DNA of 64,000 bases from Microbispora oryzae (GTDB lineage Bacteria; Actinomycetota; Actinomycetes; Streptosporangiales; Streptosporangiaceae): NCBI RefSeq assembly GCF_017896165.1, contig NZ_JAFCNB010000004.1, positions 1 through 64,000 on the forward strand, read 5' to 3'. The notes under the pieces are model-generated. The model did no database searches and was not told the DNA's origin. It worked only from the letters and a program-made list of their open reading frames with translations. The translations under genes and the position numbers were made by a program. The stretch's first letter is position 1. Each line of letters begins with the position of its first letter. This document shows, one piece after another, positions 38,096 through 47,121 of this stretch.

Positions 38096-38913
38096 TGGGC
38101 GCGACGGGGCGGGACGGCGTCCCGCGGCTGGCGGTGTGGAAGTTCGCCTCGTGCGACGGCTGTCAGCTCACCCTGCTCGACTGCGAGGACGAACTGCTGT
38201 CCGTCGCGGCCCGGGTGGAGATCGCCTACTTCCTGGAGGCGTCGAGCGCGGCCGGGCCGGGGCCGTACGACCTGTCCCTGGTCGAGGGGTCGATCAGCAC
38301 GCCCGACGACCTGGAACGGATCCGGCACGTGCGCCGGGTGTCGAGGCGCCTGGTCACGATCGGCGCGTGCGCGACGGCCGGGGGCATCCAGGCGCTGCGC
38401 GACTTCGCCGACGTGCGGGAGTTCGCGTCCGTCGTGTACGCCCGGCCCGAGTACGTCGCGACCCTGGACCGCTCGACCCCGATCTCGGCCCATGTGCCGG
38501 TCGACTTCGAGCTGCGCGGCTGCCCCATCGACCGGCGGCAGCTGCTTGAGGTCGTCGCGGCCTTCCTGGCGGGACGCCGGCCGGTCGTGCCGCCGCACAG
38601 CGTGTGCGTGGAGTGCAAGGCCCGCGGCAACCCCTGCGTCATGGTCGCCCACGGGACGCCCTGCCTGGGTCCCGTCACCCAGGCGGGCTGCGGGGCGCTG
38701 TGCCCGGCGTTCAACCGGGGGTGTTACGGCTGCTTCGGCCCGATGGAGAGCCCCAACGCTCGTGCGCTCAACCGGCAGCTGCGCGAGCTCGGCATGAGCA
38801 CGCCGGAACTCGTCCGCGTCTACCGCACCTTCAACGCGACCGACGAGCCCTTCCTGCGGGCCGGTGACGCGGCCGCCGATGAGGCCGCCCGCGAGGCCGG
38901 TGACGCGCCGTGA
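38095..38913 (+). CDS. hydD: Group 3b [NiFe]-hydrogenase small (delta) subunit
   Basis: A 272-aa small subunit related to the NuoB-like fold that carries the proximal 4Fe-4S cluster. The N-terminal ligands are in [17 protein letters not shown], then a Cys in [10 protein letters not shown] and RGCPIDRRQ. The second half has [29 protein letters not shown] and [11 protein letters not shown] for additional clusters. There is no Tat signal, so the complex is cytoplasmic, as expected for group 3b. Start ATG 38095 overlaps the hydG stop (TGATG type). Confidence 0.9.
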   Translation: MGATGRDGVPRLAVWKFASCDGCQLTLLDCEDELLSVAARVEIAYFLEASSAAGPGPYDLSLVEGSISTPDDLERIRHVRRVSRRLVTIGACATAGGIQALRDFADVREFASVVYARPEYVATLDRSTPISAHVPVDFELRGCPIDRRQLLEVVAAFLAGRRPVVPPHSVCVECKARGNPCVMVAHGTPCLGPVTQAGCGALCPAFNRGCYGCFGPMESPNARALNRQLRELGMSTPELVRVYRTFNATDEPFLRAGDAAADEAAREAGDAP

Positions 38914-40199
38914 CGCACAAGACCGTCAGCGTCGGCGGCCTGTCGCGGGTGGAGGGCGAGGGGGCGCTGACCCTCCGCGTCAGGGACGGCCGCCTCGCGG
39001 GCCTGGAGCTGCGCATCTACGAGCCGCCGAGGTTCTTCGAGGCGCTGCTGCGCGGCCGGGCCTACACCGAGCCGCCCGACATCACCGCGCGGATCTGCGG
39101 CATCTGCCCCGTGGCGTACCAGATGAGCGCGTGCCAGGCCATCGAGGCGGCCTGCGGGGTGGAGGTGACCGGGCCGCTTCGCGACCTGCGCCTGCTGCTC
39201 TACTACGGCGAGTGGATCGAGTCGCACGCCCTGCACGTCTACCTGCTGCACGCGCCCGACTTCCTGGGGTACGAGAGCGGGCTGGCGCTGGCGGCCGACC
39301 GCCGCGACCTCGTGGAACGGGGCCTCGCCCTCAAGAAGGCGGGCAACGAGCTGGTCGCCGCGATCGGCGGGCGGCCGATCCACCCCGTGAACGTCAGGGT
39401 CGGCGGCTTCTACCGGGTGCCGGGGCGGCGCGAGCTGGCTCCGGTCGCCGAGCGGCTGCGCCGGGCCCTCGACCAGGCGCTGGCGACGGTCGAGTGGGCG
39501 GCGTCCCTCGACTTCCCCGACGTCGAACACGACTACCGCTTCCTCGCCCTGCGCCACCCCGGCGAGTACGCCATCCTGTCCGGCTCCGTCGCCACCGGCG
39601 ACGGCGTGGGCTTCCCGGTGTGGGAGTGGCCCGAGCACGTCACCGAGGAGCAGGTGCCGCACTCCACCGCGCTGCACGCCCGGCTGGACGGCGTCGCCGG
39701 ATATCTCGCGGGGCCGCTCGCCCGCTACGCCCTCAACTCCGCCCAGCTCTCCCCGCTCGCCCGCGAGGCCGCCGCCGGGGCCGGGCTGGGCCCGGTCTGC
39801 CGCAACCCGTTCCGCAGCATCGTGGTGCGCTCCGTGGAGATCGTGCACGCCTGCGCGGAGGCGCTGCGGATCATCGATGAGCTGACCGAGCCGGAGGCGC
39901 CCGCGGTGCCCGTGGAACCCCGCGCCGCCACCGGCCACGGCGCGTCCGAGGCGCCCCGCGGCACCCTCTATCACCGTTACCGGCTCGGCCCTGACGGGCT
40001 GATCGCCGAGGCCGACATCGTGCCGCCCACGGCGCAGAACCAGGCCCGCATCGAGGCGGACCTGCGGGCGGTCGTCGAGCCGCGCCTCGACCTGCCCGGC
40101 GACGAGCTGGCCGCGCTGTGCGAGCGGGCGATCCGCAACCACGATCCGTGCATCTCCTGCTCCGCCCACTTCCTGGACCTTCATGTCGACGCCCGGTAG
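38910..40199 (+). CDS. hydA: Group 3b [NiFe]-hydrogenase large (alpha) subunit
   Basis: A 429-aa catalytic subunit holding the NiFe site. The L1 motif is [20 protein letters not shown] and the L2 motif is [18 protein letters not shown], giving the four Ni-binding Cys. Cleavage after the L2 His by the adjacent protease would remove only nine residues. The group 3b assignment rests on motifs plus operon partners; the enzyme would couple NADPH oxidation to hydrogen production or the reverse. Start GTG 38910 overlaps hydD. No hyp maturation genes appear in the window. Confidence 0.92.
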   Translation: MTHKTVSVGGLSRVEGEGALTLRVRDGRLAGLELRIYEPPRFFEALLRGRAYTEPPDITARICGICPVAYQMSACQAIEAACGVEVTGPLRDLRLLLYYGEWIESHALHVYLLHAPDFLGYESGLALAADRRDLVERGLALKKAGNELVAAIGGRPIHPVNVRVGGFYRVPGRRELAPVAERLRRALDQALATVEWAASLDFPDVEHDYRFLALRHPGEYAILSGSVATGDGVGFPVWEWPEHVTEEQVPHSTALHARLDGVAGYLAGPLARYALNSAQLSPLAREAAAGAGLGPVCRNPFRSIVVRSVEIVHACAEALRIIDELTEPEAPAVPVEPRAATGHGASEAPRGTLYHRYRLGPDGLIAEADIVPPTAQNQARIEADLRAVVEPRLDLPGDELAALCERAIRNHDPCISCSAHFLDLHVDAR

Positions 40200-40677
40200 G
40201 ACCGTGGTCGTCGGCTTCGGCGGCGTGTGCCGGGGCGACGACGCCGCGGGCATCGAGGTCGTGCGGCTGCTGCGCGGGACGCTCCCGCCGCAGGTCGCAC
40301 TGGTGGAGAACCGCGGGGACGCCGCCGAGCTGATCGAGAGCTGGTCGGGGGCCGACCTGGCCGTGGTCGTCGACGCCGTCCGCTCCGGGGCCCCGCCGGG
40401 GACCGTGCACCGCTGCCATGCTCTGGCCCCGGGCGCGGGACGGCACCTCGGCTCGCACGGTCTGGGCCTGCGGGACGCGGTCGAGCTCGCGCGCGCGCTC
40501 GGCCGGCTGCCCCGGCGGCTGCTGATCGTCGGGATCGAGGGCGCCGACTTCACCCTCGGGGCGGCGATGACGCCGGCCGTCCGGCGAGCCGCGGGCGCCC
40601 TGGCCGACGAGCTGGCGGAGCGGTTCACCCGTCCGGCGCCCAAGGCGGAAGGGCCGGCCGAGGGGAGGAGCCCATGA
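40183..40677 (+). CDS. Hydrogenase maturation endopeptidase
   Basis: A 164-aa HyaD/HybD/HycI-type protease that trims the C terminus of the large subunit after nickel insertion. The core signature [20 protein letters not shown] holds the Ni-sensing Asp (normally GNxLxxDDGxG; here the Asn is replaced by Gly-Val-Cys). Further motifs are [14 protein letters not shown] and [17 protein letters not shown]. It overlaps hydA by 17 nt and the next Usp gene by 3-4 nt, so it is clearly cotranscribed. The replaced Asn is a mild deviation. Confidence 0.88.
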   Translation: MSTPGRTVVVGFGGVCRGDDAAGIEVVRLLRGTLPPQVALVENRGDAAELIESWSGADLAVVVDAVRSGAPPGTVHRCHALAPGAGRHLGSHGLGLRDAVELARALGRLPRRLLIVGIEGADFTLGAAMTPAVRRAAGALADELAERFTRPAPKAEGPAEGRSP

Positions 40678-41525
40678 TCATCGCCGGAGTGGACGGCTCG
40701 CGCGCCGGTCTCGAGGCGGCCGTGTGGGCGGCCAGGGAGGCGGCCATGCGCCACGTCCCCCTGCGCGTCGTCCACGCGATTCACGCCTGGACCGGCGCCG
40801 CCGTGGTGGACCCCCGGATCGGGGCCGTGGCCGAGTGGATGCGGCGGGAGGCCGGGGCCCTGCTCGCCGAGACGGTGACGCGGGCCCGGCACGAGGCGCC
40901 GGGGATCGAGGTGGAGGCGGTGACCCTGGACGGCGACCCCCGCCGGGCACTCGTCGACGCGGCGGGCCGGACGGATCTCCTCGTCGTCGGCAACCACGGG
41001 CTCGGGGGCTTCCGCGGGCTCCTGCTCGGATCCGTCGCGTACGGCGTGGTCGCGCACGCGGCCTGCGACGTGGTCGTCGTGCGGGAACTGCCCGCCGTCG
41101 AGCGGAACGAGCTGGTGGTGGGCGTGGCCGGTTCGCCCGGCGGCCGGGCCGTCCTGGCGTTCGCCTTCGCCGAGGCGTCGCTGCGGAACGCCCGGCTGCG
41201 GGCCGTGCACGCCTGGAGCCCGCCCGTGTCGGTCAGCGTCCTCACTCCCGGCGCCGACGAGGCGAGCGAGGAGCAGAGCGAGACGCGGCTGCTGACGGAG
41301 GCCCTCGCGGGCTGGCGGGAGCGCTACCCCGAGGTGGAGGTGATCGAGGAGGTCGCACGCGGGCATCCGGTCGACGTCCTGCGTGCCTCCTGCGCCGGGG
41401 CCGACCTGCTGGTCCTCGGCTCGCACGGGGACGGGGAGTTCGCCGGGCTCGTGCTGGGCTCGGTCAGCCAGGCCATGCTCCACCACGCGCCCTGCCCGCT
41501 CGTGATCGTCAGGCTGGGCGGATGA
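40674..41525 (+). CDS. Universal stress protein, two UspA domains (3)
   Basis: A 283-aa tandem Usp from ATG 40674, overlapping the protease stop (ATGA); GGGGAGGAG lies just upstream. Both ATP signatures are complete: VVGNHGLGGFRGLLLGS and VLGSHGDGEFAGLVLGS. Its location inside the hydrogenase transcript, coupled to both neighbours, ties the hydrogenase directly to a dormancy-type stress response. Confidence 0.9.
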   Translation: MIIAGVDGSRAGLEAAVWAAREAAMRHVPLRVVHAIHAWTGAAVVDPRIGAVAEWMRREAGALLAETVTRARHEAPGIEVEAVTLDGDPRRALVDAAGRTDLLVVGNHGLGGFRGLLLGSVAYGVVAHAACDVVVVRELPAVERNELVVGVAGSPGGRAVLAFAFAEASLRNARLRAVHAWSPPVSVSVLTPGADEASEEQSETRLLTEALAGWRERYPEVEVIEEVARGHPVDVLRASCAGADLLVLGSHGDGEFAGLVLGSVSQAMLHHAPCPLVIVRLGG

Positions 41526-43804
41526 GACGTCGTCTCGCGCTGCTCGGCGCGACGCTCGGCGCGCTCGCGGCGGGCGGTCTCCTGCACTGGACGGGGGCCG
41601 CGGCCGCGGGCGACGCCGTCTGGGCGGCGGGCACGACCCTGGCCCTGATCCCGGCCGTCTGGTGGGTGGTGAGCGCGCTGCTCGCCGGGCGGCTCGGCGT
41701 CGACGCGATCGCGGCGCTCGCGCTGGGCGGCGCCCTGGCGGTCCGGGAGTACCTCGCCGGAGCCGTGATCGGCGTGATGCTGGCGGGCGGCCGGGTGCTG
41801 GAGGACCACGCCCTCAGCCGGGCCCGCCGCGATCTGACGGCGCTGCACGAGCGGACGCCGCGCTCCGCCCGCCGCTACGAGGACGGCGTGCCCCGCCTCG
41901 TCCCGGCCGGGGACGTCCGGCCCGGTGACCGGCTGCTCGTGCCCAGCGGCGAGACGGTGCCCGTCGACGGCGTGGTCGCCTCAGGCGACGCGCTGCTCGA
42001 CGAGTCAGCCCTCACCGGCGAGTCGCTGCCCGTCGAGCACCGGGCGGGGGAGTGCGTCCGGAGCGGCGTGGTCAACGTCGGCCAGGCGTTCGACATCCGG
42101 GCGACGGCGACCGCCGACGCCAGCGCCTACGCCGGTGTGGTCCGGCTGGCGCGTGAGACGGAGGCGGGCTCCGCCCCGGTCGTCCGCCTGGCCGACCGGT
42201 TCGCCGCGTGGTTCCTGCCGCTCACCCTGCTGCTCGCCGGGGGCGCCTGGCTGGCCTCGGGCGACGCCGTGCGGGCGGTGGCCGTGCTGGTGGTGGCGAC
42301 GCCGTGCCCGTTGCTGCTGGCCGCCCCCGCCGCCATCGCCGCGGGTCTGTCCCGTACGGCACGGCACGGCGTGATCGTCAAGGGCGGCGGCGCGCTGGAG
42401 ACCCTCGGCCGGGCCCGCACCCTCGTGCTCGACAAGACCGGCACGCTCACCGAGGGGCGGCCCCGGGTAGTCGACGTCGTCGCCGCGCCGGGCGGCGATC
42501 CGGAACGGGTCCTGCGCCTGGCGGCGGCCGTGGACCAGATGTCCGCCCATGTGCTGGCCGCGGCCGTCGTCGGCGCGGCGCAGGCCAGGAAGCTGGACCT
42601 GCCCGAGCCGCGGGAGGTGTCCGAGATCCCGGGCACCGGCACGGCGGGGCTGGTCGGCGGGCGCCGCGTGCGCGTCGGCAGGCTCGACGGCGCCCGCCCC
42701 GGCGGGTGGGTGGCGGCGCAGCGGGCCAGGGCGGCGCTGGACGGGGCGATCACCGTCTGGGTGACCGTGGACGACGAGGTGAGCGGGGTGGTCCTGCTCC
42801 GCGACGCCGTACGGGGGGACGCCGGCCGGACGCTGCGGCGGCTGCGCGCGGCGGGGATCGCCAGGGTCGTGATGCTCACCGGCGACCGGGCCGAGGTCGC
42901 CGAGGCCGTGGCCGCCGTGCTCGGGATCGACGGGGTGCTGGCCGAGCGCACCCCGCTGAGCAAGGTGGAGGGCGTGCGGGACGAGGCGCGGCGAGCTACG
43001 ACGATCATGGTCGGCGACGGGATCAACGACGCGCCCGCGCTGGCCGCGGCCGACGTGGGCGTGGCGATGGGAGCCCGGGGGACCGCGGCGTCGGCGGAGG
43101 CGGCCGACGTGGTGCTGACCGCCGACCGCATCGACCCGATCGCGGACGCGATGGACGTGGCGCGCCGGACCCGCCGCATCGCCGTGCAGAGCGCCGGGGC
43201 GGGGATGGGGCTGTCCCTGCTCGCGATGGCGGTTGCCGCCGCGGGGGCGATCGTGCCCGCCGCTGGCGCCGTCGTGCAGGAACTGATCGACGTGGCCGTG
43301 ATCCTCAACGCCCTCAGGGCGCTGCGCGCCGCGCGCGGGACCCGCCTGCCGGTGGACCGGCCCACGGCGGACCTGCTGCGGCGGTTCGAGCGGGAGCACG
43401 CCGAGCTGCGCCCGCCGCTCGACATGATCAGGGCCGTGGCCGACCGCGTCGGCCTGCTCCCGCCTGACGAGGCGCTGGCCGATCTGCGGGGGGTGCGGGA
43501 GTTCCTGGCGGACGAACTGCTGCCGCACGAACACGACGAGGAGGCCAGGCTCTACCCGGCGATCGCCCGGGTGCTGCGGGACCCGGAGGCGACCGTGACG
43601 ATGAGCAGGGCCCACGCGGAGATCGACCGGCTGGTGGGGCGGCTCGACCGCCACCTCCGGATGGCGGGCGACGCGGGCCCCCGCCCCGATCAGCTCGACG
43701 ACCTCCGGGCGTGCCTCTACGGCCTGCACGCCGTGCTGACCCTGCACTTCGCGCAGGAGGAGGAGGCCTACTTCTCGCTCGTGACCGGTCCCGCCGGACA
43801 GTGA
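41522..43804 (+). CDS. P1B-type metal ATPase with C-terminal hemerythrin domain
   Basis: A 760-aa heavy-metal P-type ATPase. Start ATG 41522 overlaps the Usp stop (ATGA). Motifs: actuator DESALTGESLPVE, transmembrane metal motif VVATPCPLLLAAPAAI, phosphorylation site [12 protein letters not shown], hinge MVGDGINDAPALAAADVGVA. There is no N-terminal HMA domain. From about residue 620 a hemerythrin-like four-helix domain follows, with FEREHAELRPPLDMI, LPHEHDEEARLYPAI, MSRAHAEIDRLVGRL and LHAVLTLHFAQEEEAYF as His/Glu iron ligands. This matches the P1B-5 class, where a C-terminal di-iron hemerythrin domain is established. Nickel or iron handling beside a NiFe enzyme is plausible (inference). Confidence 0.88.
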   Translation: MRRRLALLGATLGALAAGGLLHWTGAAAAGDAVWAAGTTLALIPAVWWVVSALLAGRLGVDAIAALALGGALAVREYLAGAVIGVMLAGGRVLEDHALSRARRDLTALHERTPRSARRYEDGVPRLVPAGDVRPGDRLLVPSGETVPVDGVVASGDALLDESALTGESLPVEHRAGECVRSGVVNVGQAFDIRATATADASAYAGVVRLARETEAGSAPVVRLADRFAAWFLPLTLLLAGGAWLASGDAVRAVAVLVVATPCPLLLAAPAAIAAGLSRTARHGVIVKGGGALETLGRARTLVLDKTGTLTEGRPRVVDVVAAPGGDPERVLRLAAAVDQMSAHVLAAAVVGAAQARKLDLPEPREVSEIPGTGTAGLVGGRRVRVGRLDGARPGGWVAAQRARAALDGAITVWVTVDDEVSGVVLLRDAVRGDAGRTLRRLRAAGIARVVMLTGDRAEVAEAVAAVLGIDGVLAERTPLSKVEGVRDEARRATTIMVGDGINDAPALAAADVGVAMGARGTAASAEAADVVLTADRIDPIADAMDVARRTRRIAVQSAGAGMGLSLLAMAVAAAGAIVPAAGAVVQELIDVAVILNALRALRAARGTRLPVDRPTADLLRRFEREHAELRPPLDMIRAVADRVGLLPPDEALADLRGVREFLADELLPHEHDEEARLYPAIARVLRDPEATVTMSRAHAEIDRLVGRLDRHLRMAGDAGPRPDQLDDLRACLYGLHAVLTLHFAQEEEAYFSLVTGPAGQ

Positions 43805-43876
43805 CAGGCCGGACAGTGACAGGCCGGACAGTGACAGGCCGGACAGTGACAGGCCGAACAGTGACAAGGCCGAACA
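43801..43876. repeat. 15-nt tandem repeat after the P1B ATPase gene
   Basis: Five units: GTGACAGGCCGGACA three times, then GTGACAGGCCGAACA and a 16-nt variant with an extra A. The first unit overlaps the ATPase stop codon, so each unit repeats the end of the gene. Convergent genes lie on either side. Confidence 0.85.
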
Positions 43877-43910
43877 GTGAGAGGAACGTCGTCGCCCGCG
43901 CCGGGCCCGA

Positions 43911-44612
43911 TCAGCGGCGGGCGCCGGCGGACAGGTCGTCGACCTCCCACTCCAGCCGGTCGAGCACCTCGCTCACGCCGTTGACCCGCTCCGTCATCCG
44001 GACGAGGATCCGCGCGTCGCTGTGCCGGGCGATCTTGCCGGTGAGAGTCACCACCCCGTCGGTCACCTGGACCCGGACGCCGGAGGTGTCCGTCCACAGC
44101 GCGCAGTCGAGGATGTCGGCGTGGATCTCGCGGGCGATGTCGTCGTCGGTCCTGGCGAGGACGCGGAGCAGGTCGTGCCGGCTGACGATGCCTTCGAGCC
44201 GGCCGTCGTCGTTCACCACGGGGAGCCGCTTGACCTCGTGCGCGGCCATGATCCGGGCCGCGCTCACCACGCTGATGTACGGCCTGGTGGTGACCGGCGG
44301 CGCGGACATCAGGTCGGCCGCCGTGTCGCCGCGCGCCCGGTCGGCCATGGTGGTGCCGCGCCGCCCGAGCTGCTCCCGCAGCCGCTGCCGCAACGGCGGG
44401 CGGTAATCCTCCCCGTAGTACTGCTCCCTGAACTCCTCCTTGCGGAGCAGGTCGGCCTCCGAGATCACCCCGATGACGTGGCATCTCTCGTCCACGACGG
44501 GCACCGCGCTCACCCCGCGGTCGATGAGGACCTGGGCGACGTCCCGATAGGAGGTGGCGCCCGTGACGGCGACGACCTTCCTGGTCATCACATCGCGAAC
44601 CTTCATGTGCAT
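43911..44612 (-). CDS. CBS-pair and BON domain protein
   Basis: A 233-aa protein with two CBS domains (KVRDVMTRKVVAVTGATSYR to VIGVISEADLLRKEEFREQY; AADLMSAPPVTTRPYISVVS to LEGIVSRHDLLRVLA), then a BON domain (DCALWTDTSGVRVQVTDG, VVTLTGKIARHSDARIL). The start is taken as ATG 44612 with GGAGGTGGTCGAG upstream. CBS pairs usually sense adenosyl ligands; BON domains bind membranes or partner proteins. Mycobacterial Hrp1, a DosR-regulon CBS protein, is a distant parallel. It is convergent to the P1B ATPase gene. Confidence 0.87.
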   Translation of the reverse strand: MHMKVRDVMTRKVVAVTGATSYRDVAQVLIDRGVSAVPVVDERCHVIGVISEADLLRKEEFREQYYGEDYRPPLRQRLREQLGRRGTTMADRARGDTAADLMSAPPVTTRPYISVVSAARIMAAHEVKRLPVVNDDGRLEGIVSRHDLLRVLARTDDDIAREIHADILDCALWTDTSGVRVQVTDGVVTLTGKIARHSDARILVRMTERVNGVSEVLDRLEWEVDDLSAGARR

Positions 44613-44729
44613 CTCGACCACCTCCACGGCCGGTCCCCGGGTCCGGCGCACCCCCTGTGAGGAGGATGCCCACGCCGCGCCATGGTCATGGGCGGGGGAG
44701 CGGATCAGGGGTCAGAAGTGCCGGAAGCC

Positions 44730-45380
44730 TCAGAAGGCGCGGATGCGGCGGCCGGTGACGTGGCGCGGGACGATCCTGACGACGAGCGTGCGCTCGCCGC
44801 CCGCCCACGGCTCCAGGCCCGGCACGGGCGGCTCGCCCGGGCCGACCGGCTGGGCCTGTCCCTGGATCAGCACACTCCAGCCCTCGCTCCTGACCTCGTC
44901 GATGTGGTCGATCTCGAAGCCGGTCATGCAGCCCTCGACCACGCCGACGCTCCGGTCGAGGGAGCCGCCGGCGGCGGTACGGAAGATCACCTCGCCGTGG
45001 TGCAGCCGGTAGTTGACCGGAAGCACGACGGGGCCGTCCGGGCCGGTGAAGGCCACCCGGCCGATCCCGCCCGGCCAGATGAGCCGCATGCACTCCTCCA
45101 GGTCCAGGGCGTCCAGGAGCGGGCGGACCACGGCCGTCCCGGCGCCCGCCGGCCGGTCGGCGGTGGCGCCCAGCAACTCGTCCACCGTGGTCTCAAGCGC
45201 GTACGCGAGCCGCAGCAGGCTCCCCTCGGTCAGCGAGGCGGGCCGCTCCTCCAGATATTCGACGAACCCGGGCGCCATCCCGGCCCGCTCGGCCACCTCC
45301 TGCCGGGTGAGGCCGAGCCTCTTCCGCTGGTAGGCGACGCGGCGCCCGAGGTCGCCCGGTGTGCTCTTCGTGTGAGACAT
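44730..45380 (-). CDS. XRE-type HTH fused to FMN-binding (PNPOx-like) domain
   Basis: A 216-aa protein starting at ATG 45380 (MSHTKSTPGDLGRRVAYQRK). The N-terminal helix-turn-helix has RKRLGLTRQEVAERAGMAPG and LLRLAYALETTVDELLG. The C-terminal split-barrel domain resembles pyridoxamine-phosphate-oxidase/flavin-reductase-like proteins (GGIGRVAFTGPDGPVVLPVN, then VIFRTAAGGSL). FMN or F420-type cofactor binding is likely, so it may act as a redox-responsive regulator. It is divergent from the Usp gene at 45660 and is a candidate local controller of the island. Confidence 0.87.
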   Translation of the reverse strand: MSHTKSTPGDLGRRVAYQRKRLGLTRQEVAERAGMAPGFVEYLEERPASLTEGSLLRLAYALETTVDELLGATADRPAGAGTAVVRPLLDALDLEECMRLIWPGGIGRVAFTGPDGPVVLPVNYRLHHGEVIFRTAAGGSLDRSVGVVEGCMTGFEIDHIDEVRSEGWSVLIQGQAQPVGPGEPPVPGLEPWAGGERTLVVRIVPRHVTGRRIRAF

Positions 45381-45562
45381 CCGCTTCCTCCTCCTGACGC
45401 GGGAAGGGCGGGAGCACCTCGCGGCCGGGATCGGCACCGTTCGCCTCGGCGGCACGCGTCGTGAGCCGTCCGTCCGGCTCTTTGCCCGTCACCGCCCACG
45501 GTACGCGGCCCCGCGTGATCGTGGACCGGTGGGAGCGGGCCCAGGTCCAAAGGGGCTGGAAG

Positions 45563-45577
45563 GGGTCCGAAAGTCCC
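45563..45577. promoter_or_regulatory. DosR/DevR-like inverted repeat, tentative
   Basis: GGGTCCGAAAGTCCC (reverse complement GGGACTTTCGGACCC) lies 80-95 bp before the Usp gene at 45660. One half matches the mycobacterial DosR half-site GGGACT; the other is diverged and the spacing is one base longer than consensus. A related GGTCCAAAGGGGC sits about 20 bp upstream at 45544. Alternatives are another regulator's operator or chance. Confidence 0.3.
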
Positions 45578-45659
45578 ATCCACCCGGTGACGTTCGGCAG
45601 CGGTGATCAGCTCTCGCCCGAGATGTGATGGAAGAGGGCCAATCAAGGAGGGGATGGTC

Positions 45660-46529
45660 ATGGCGGGATTCGTGGTCGTCGGCGTCGACGGATCCGCCGC
45701 CGCGTCCGCGGCGCTGGACTACGCCGTGGACGACGCCGTCCGCAGGGCCGCGGACGTCCGGATCGTGCACGTACGCGAGCCGTGGGCGGGCAACTGGGCG
45801 TTCCCCGGGCCCGAGGGCCTCGACCAGGCGATCCACCGCTACTGCCAGGGCGTGCTCGACGCCGCGGAACGGCACGCGCGGGACCGGTCGCCGGGGGTGA
45901 GGGTGGCCAAGCACCTGGTCACCGGCGACGTGATCGGACGGCTGAAGTTCGAGTCGCGGGACGCCGATGAGCTCGTGATCGGCAGCCGCGGCATGGGCGG
46001 CTTCGCCGGCATGGTCCTCGGCTCGGTGGGCCTCGGGGTGGCCGGGCACGTCGCCGGCCCCGTCGTGGTCGTCCGCCGGCCCGCATCGCCCCTGTACGGC
46101 GAGATCGTGGTCGGCTACGACGGCTCCGATCACGCCGAGGCGGCGCTCGCCCACGGATTCGCCGAGGCGCGGCGCCGCTCGGCCCGGCTGAGGGTGGTCT
46201 ACGCGTGGCAGATGCCCGTGCTCCCGCCGCTCACGCCCGGCCGCGACGAGCTGTCGCAGGAGGTCTTCGAGGGGCGGGCCGCCGCGGTCCTGCAGCAGCT
46301 CGGGAGGTGGCGGGACAAGCAGCCCGACGTCCCCGTCGAGGAGGAGGCCGTCTGCGACCATCCCGTTCACGCGCTGTCGGAGGCGTCGCGCTCCGCCGAC
46401 CTGCTGGTGGTCGGCTCGCGGGCGCTCGGCGCGATGAGCGCCGCCGTGCTCGGCTCGGTCGGTCACGGCGTCCTGCACCGCGCGCACTGCCCGGTCGCGA
46501 TCGTGCGGCCGGGGAAGGAGGAGACATGA
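45660..46529 (+). CDS. Universal stress protein, two UspA domains (4)
   Basis: A 289-aa tandem Usp. ATG 45660 is preferred because AAGGAGGGG sits six bases before it, whereas ATG 45654 directly abuts that sequence. Domain 1 has a complete VIGSRGMGGFAGMVLGS; domain 2 has VVGSRALGAMSAAVLGS, with the second Gly changed to Ala. It overlaps the next CBS gene (ATGA), forming a two-gene operon. Confidence 0.9.
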   Translation: MAGFVVVGVDGSAAASAALDYAVDDAVRRAADVRIVHVREPWAGNWAFPGPEGLDQAIHRYCQGVLDAAERHARDRSPGVRVAKHLVTGDVIGRLKFESRDADELVIGSRGMGGFAGMVLGSVGLGVAGHVAGPVVVVRRPASPLYGEIVVGYDGSDHAEAALAHGFAEARRRSARLRVVYAWQMPVLPPLTPGRDELSQEVFEGRAAAVLQQLGRWRDKQPDVPVEEEAVCDHPVHALSEASRSADLLVVGSRALGAMSAAVLGSVGHGVLHRAHCPVAIVRPGKEET

Positions 46530-46996
46530 TCGGCACCCGGAGGCTCACAGCGGCCGACGTCATGAGCCGGATCGTCCTCACCGTCGCGCCGGACGAGTCC
46601 CCGCTCATGGCGTGGGAGCTCATGCGGCGGGCCGGCGTCCACCACATCCCCGTCGTCGACGGCAACCGGCGGCTCCACGGCGTCCTCACCCGGCTCGACC
46701 TGGCCATGGGCTGGTCGGGCGGCCCGGCCGATCTCGCCCGCCGCGAGGTCCGCGAGTTCCTGGGCGAGCGGCGGCTGCCCCGCGTGCGGATGGACGCGCC
46801 CCTCGACTGCGTGGCGGCCACGATGCTCGACGCCGGGCGCGACGCCGTCCCCGTGGTCGACGAACACGGCCGCACGGCCGGGATCATCACGACGGTCGAC
46901 GTCCTCAGGGCGGTGGCCGGCCGGATCAGCGGCGCTCCCGGCCGGGGCCGGGCGGAGGGCGCCATGTTCCGGCTGGAGCCGGTGCTGCCCTCCTGA
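46526..46996 (+). CDS. CBS-domain pair protein
   Basis: A 156-aa protein made of one Bateman module: LTAADVMSRIVLTVAPDESP with VHHIPVVDGNRRLHGVLTRL, and LPRVRMDAPLDCVAATM with DAVPVVDEHGRTAGIITTVD. Start ATG 46526 follows GGAAGGAGGAG and overlaps the Usp stop. It resembles stand-alone Hrp1-like hypoxic-response proteins; ligand unknown. Confidence 0.88.
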   Translation: MIGTRRLTAADVMSRIVLTVAPDESPLMAWELMRRAGVHHIPVVDGNRRLHGVLTRLDLAMGWSGGPADLARREVREFLGERRLPRVRMDAPLDCVAATMLDAGRDAVPVVDEHGRTAGIITTVDVLRAVAGRISGAPGRGRAEGAMFRLEPVLPS

Positions 46997-47121
46997 GCCG
47001 GTCGCGGACTCCCGGCGCGCCGCTCGGTCTGGCATCATCGATCAAGCGGAAGTTTCCCGGCGAACCCGACACGTGAGGGGCGAGGACCTGCCGATGCGGC
47101 CCGTCAGTCCATGGATCGCCG

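Noticed and set aside
43801-43876. Short regular repeats considered as a CRISPR array
   Set aside because: The units are contiguous 15-mers with no spacers and no cas genes nearby.
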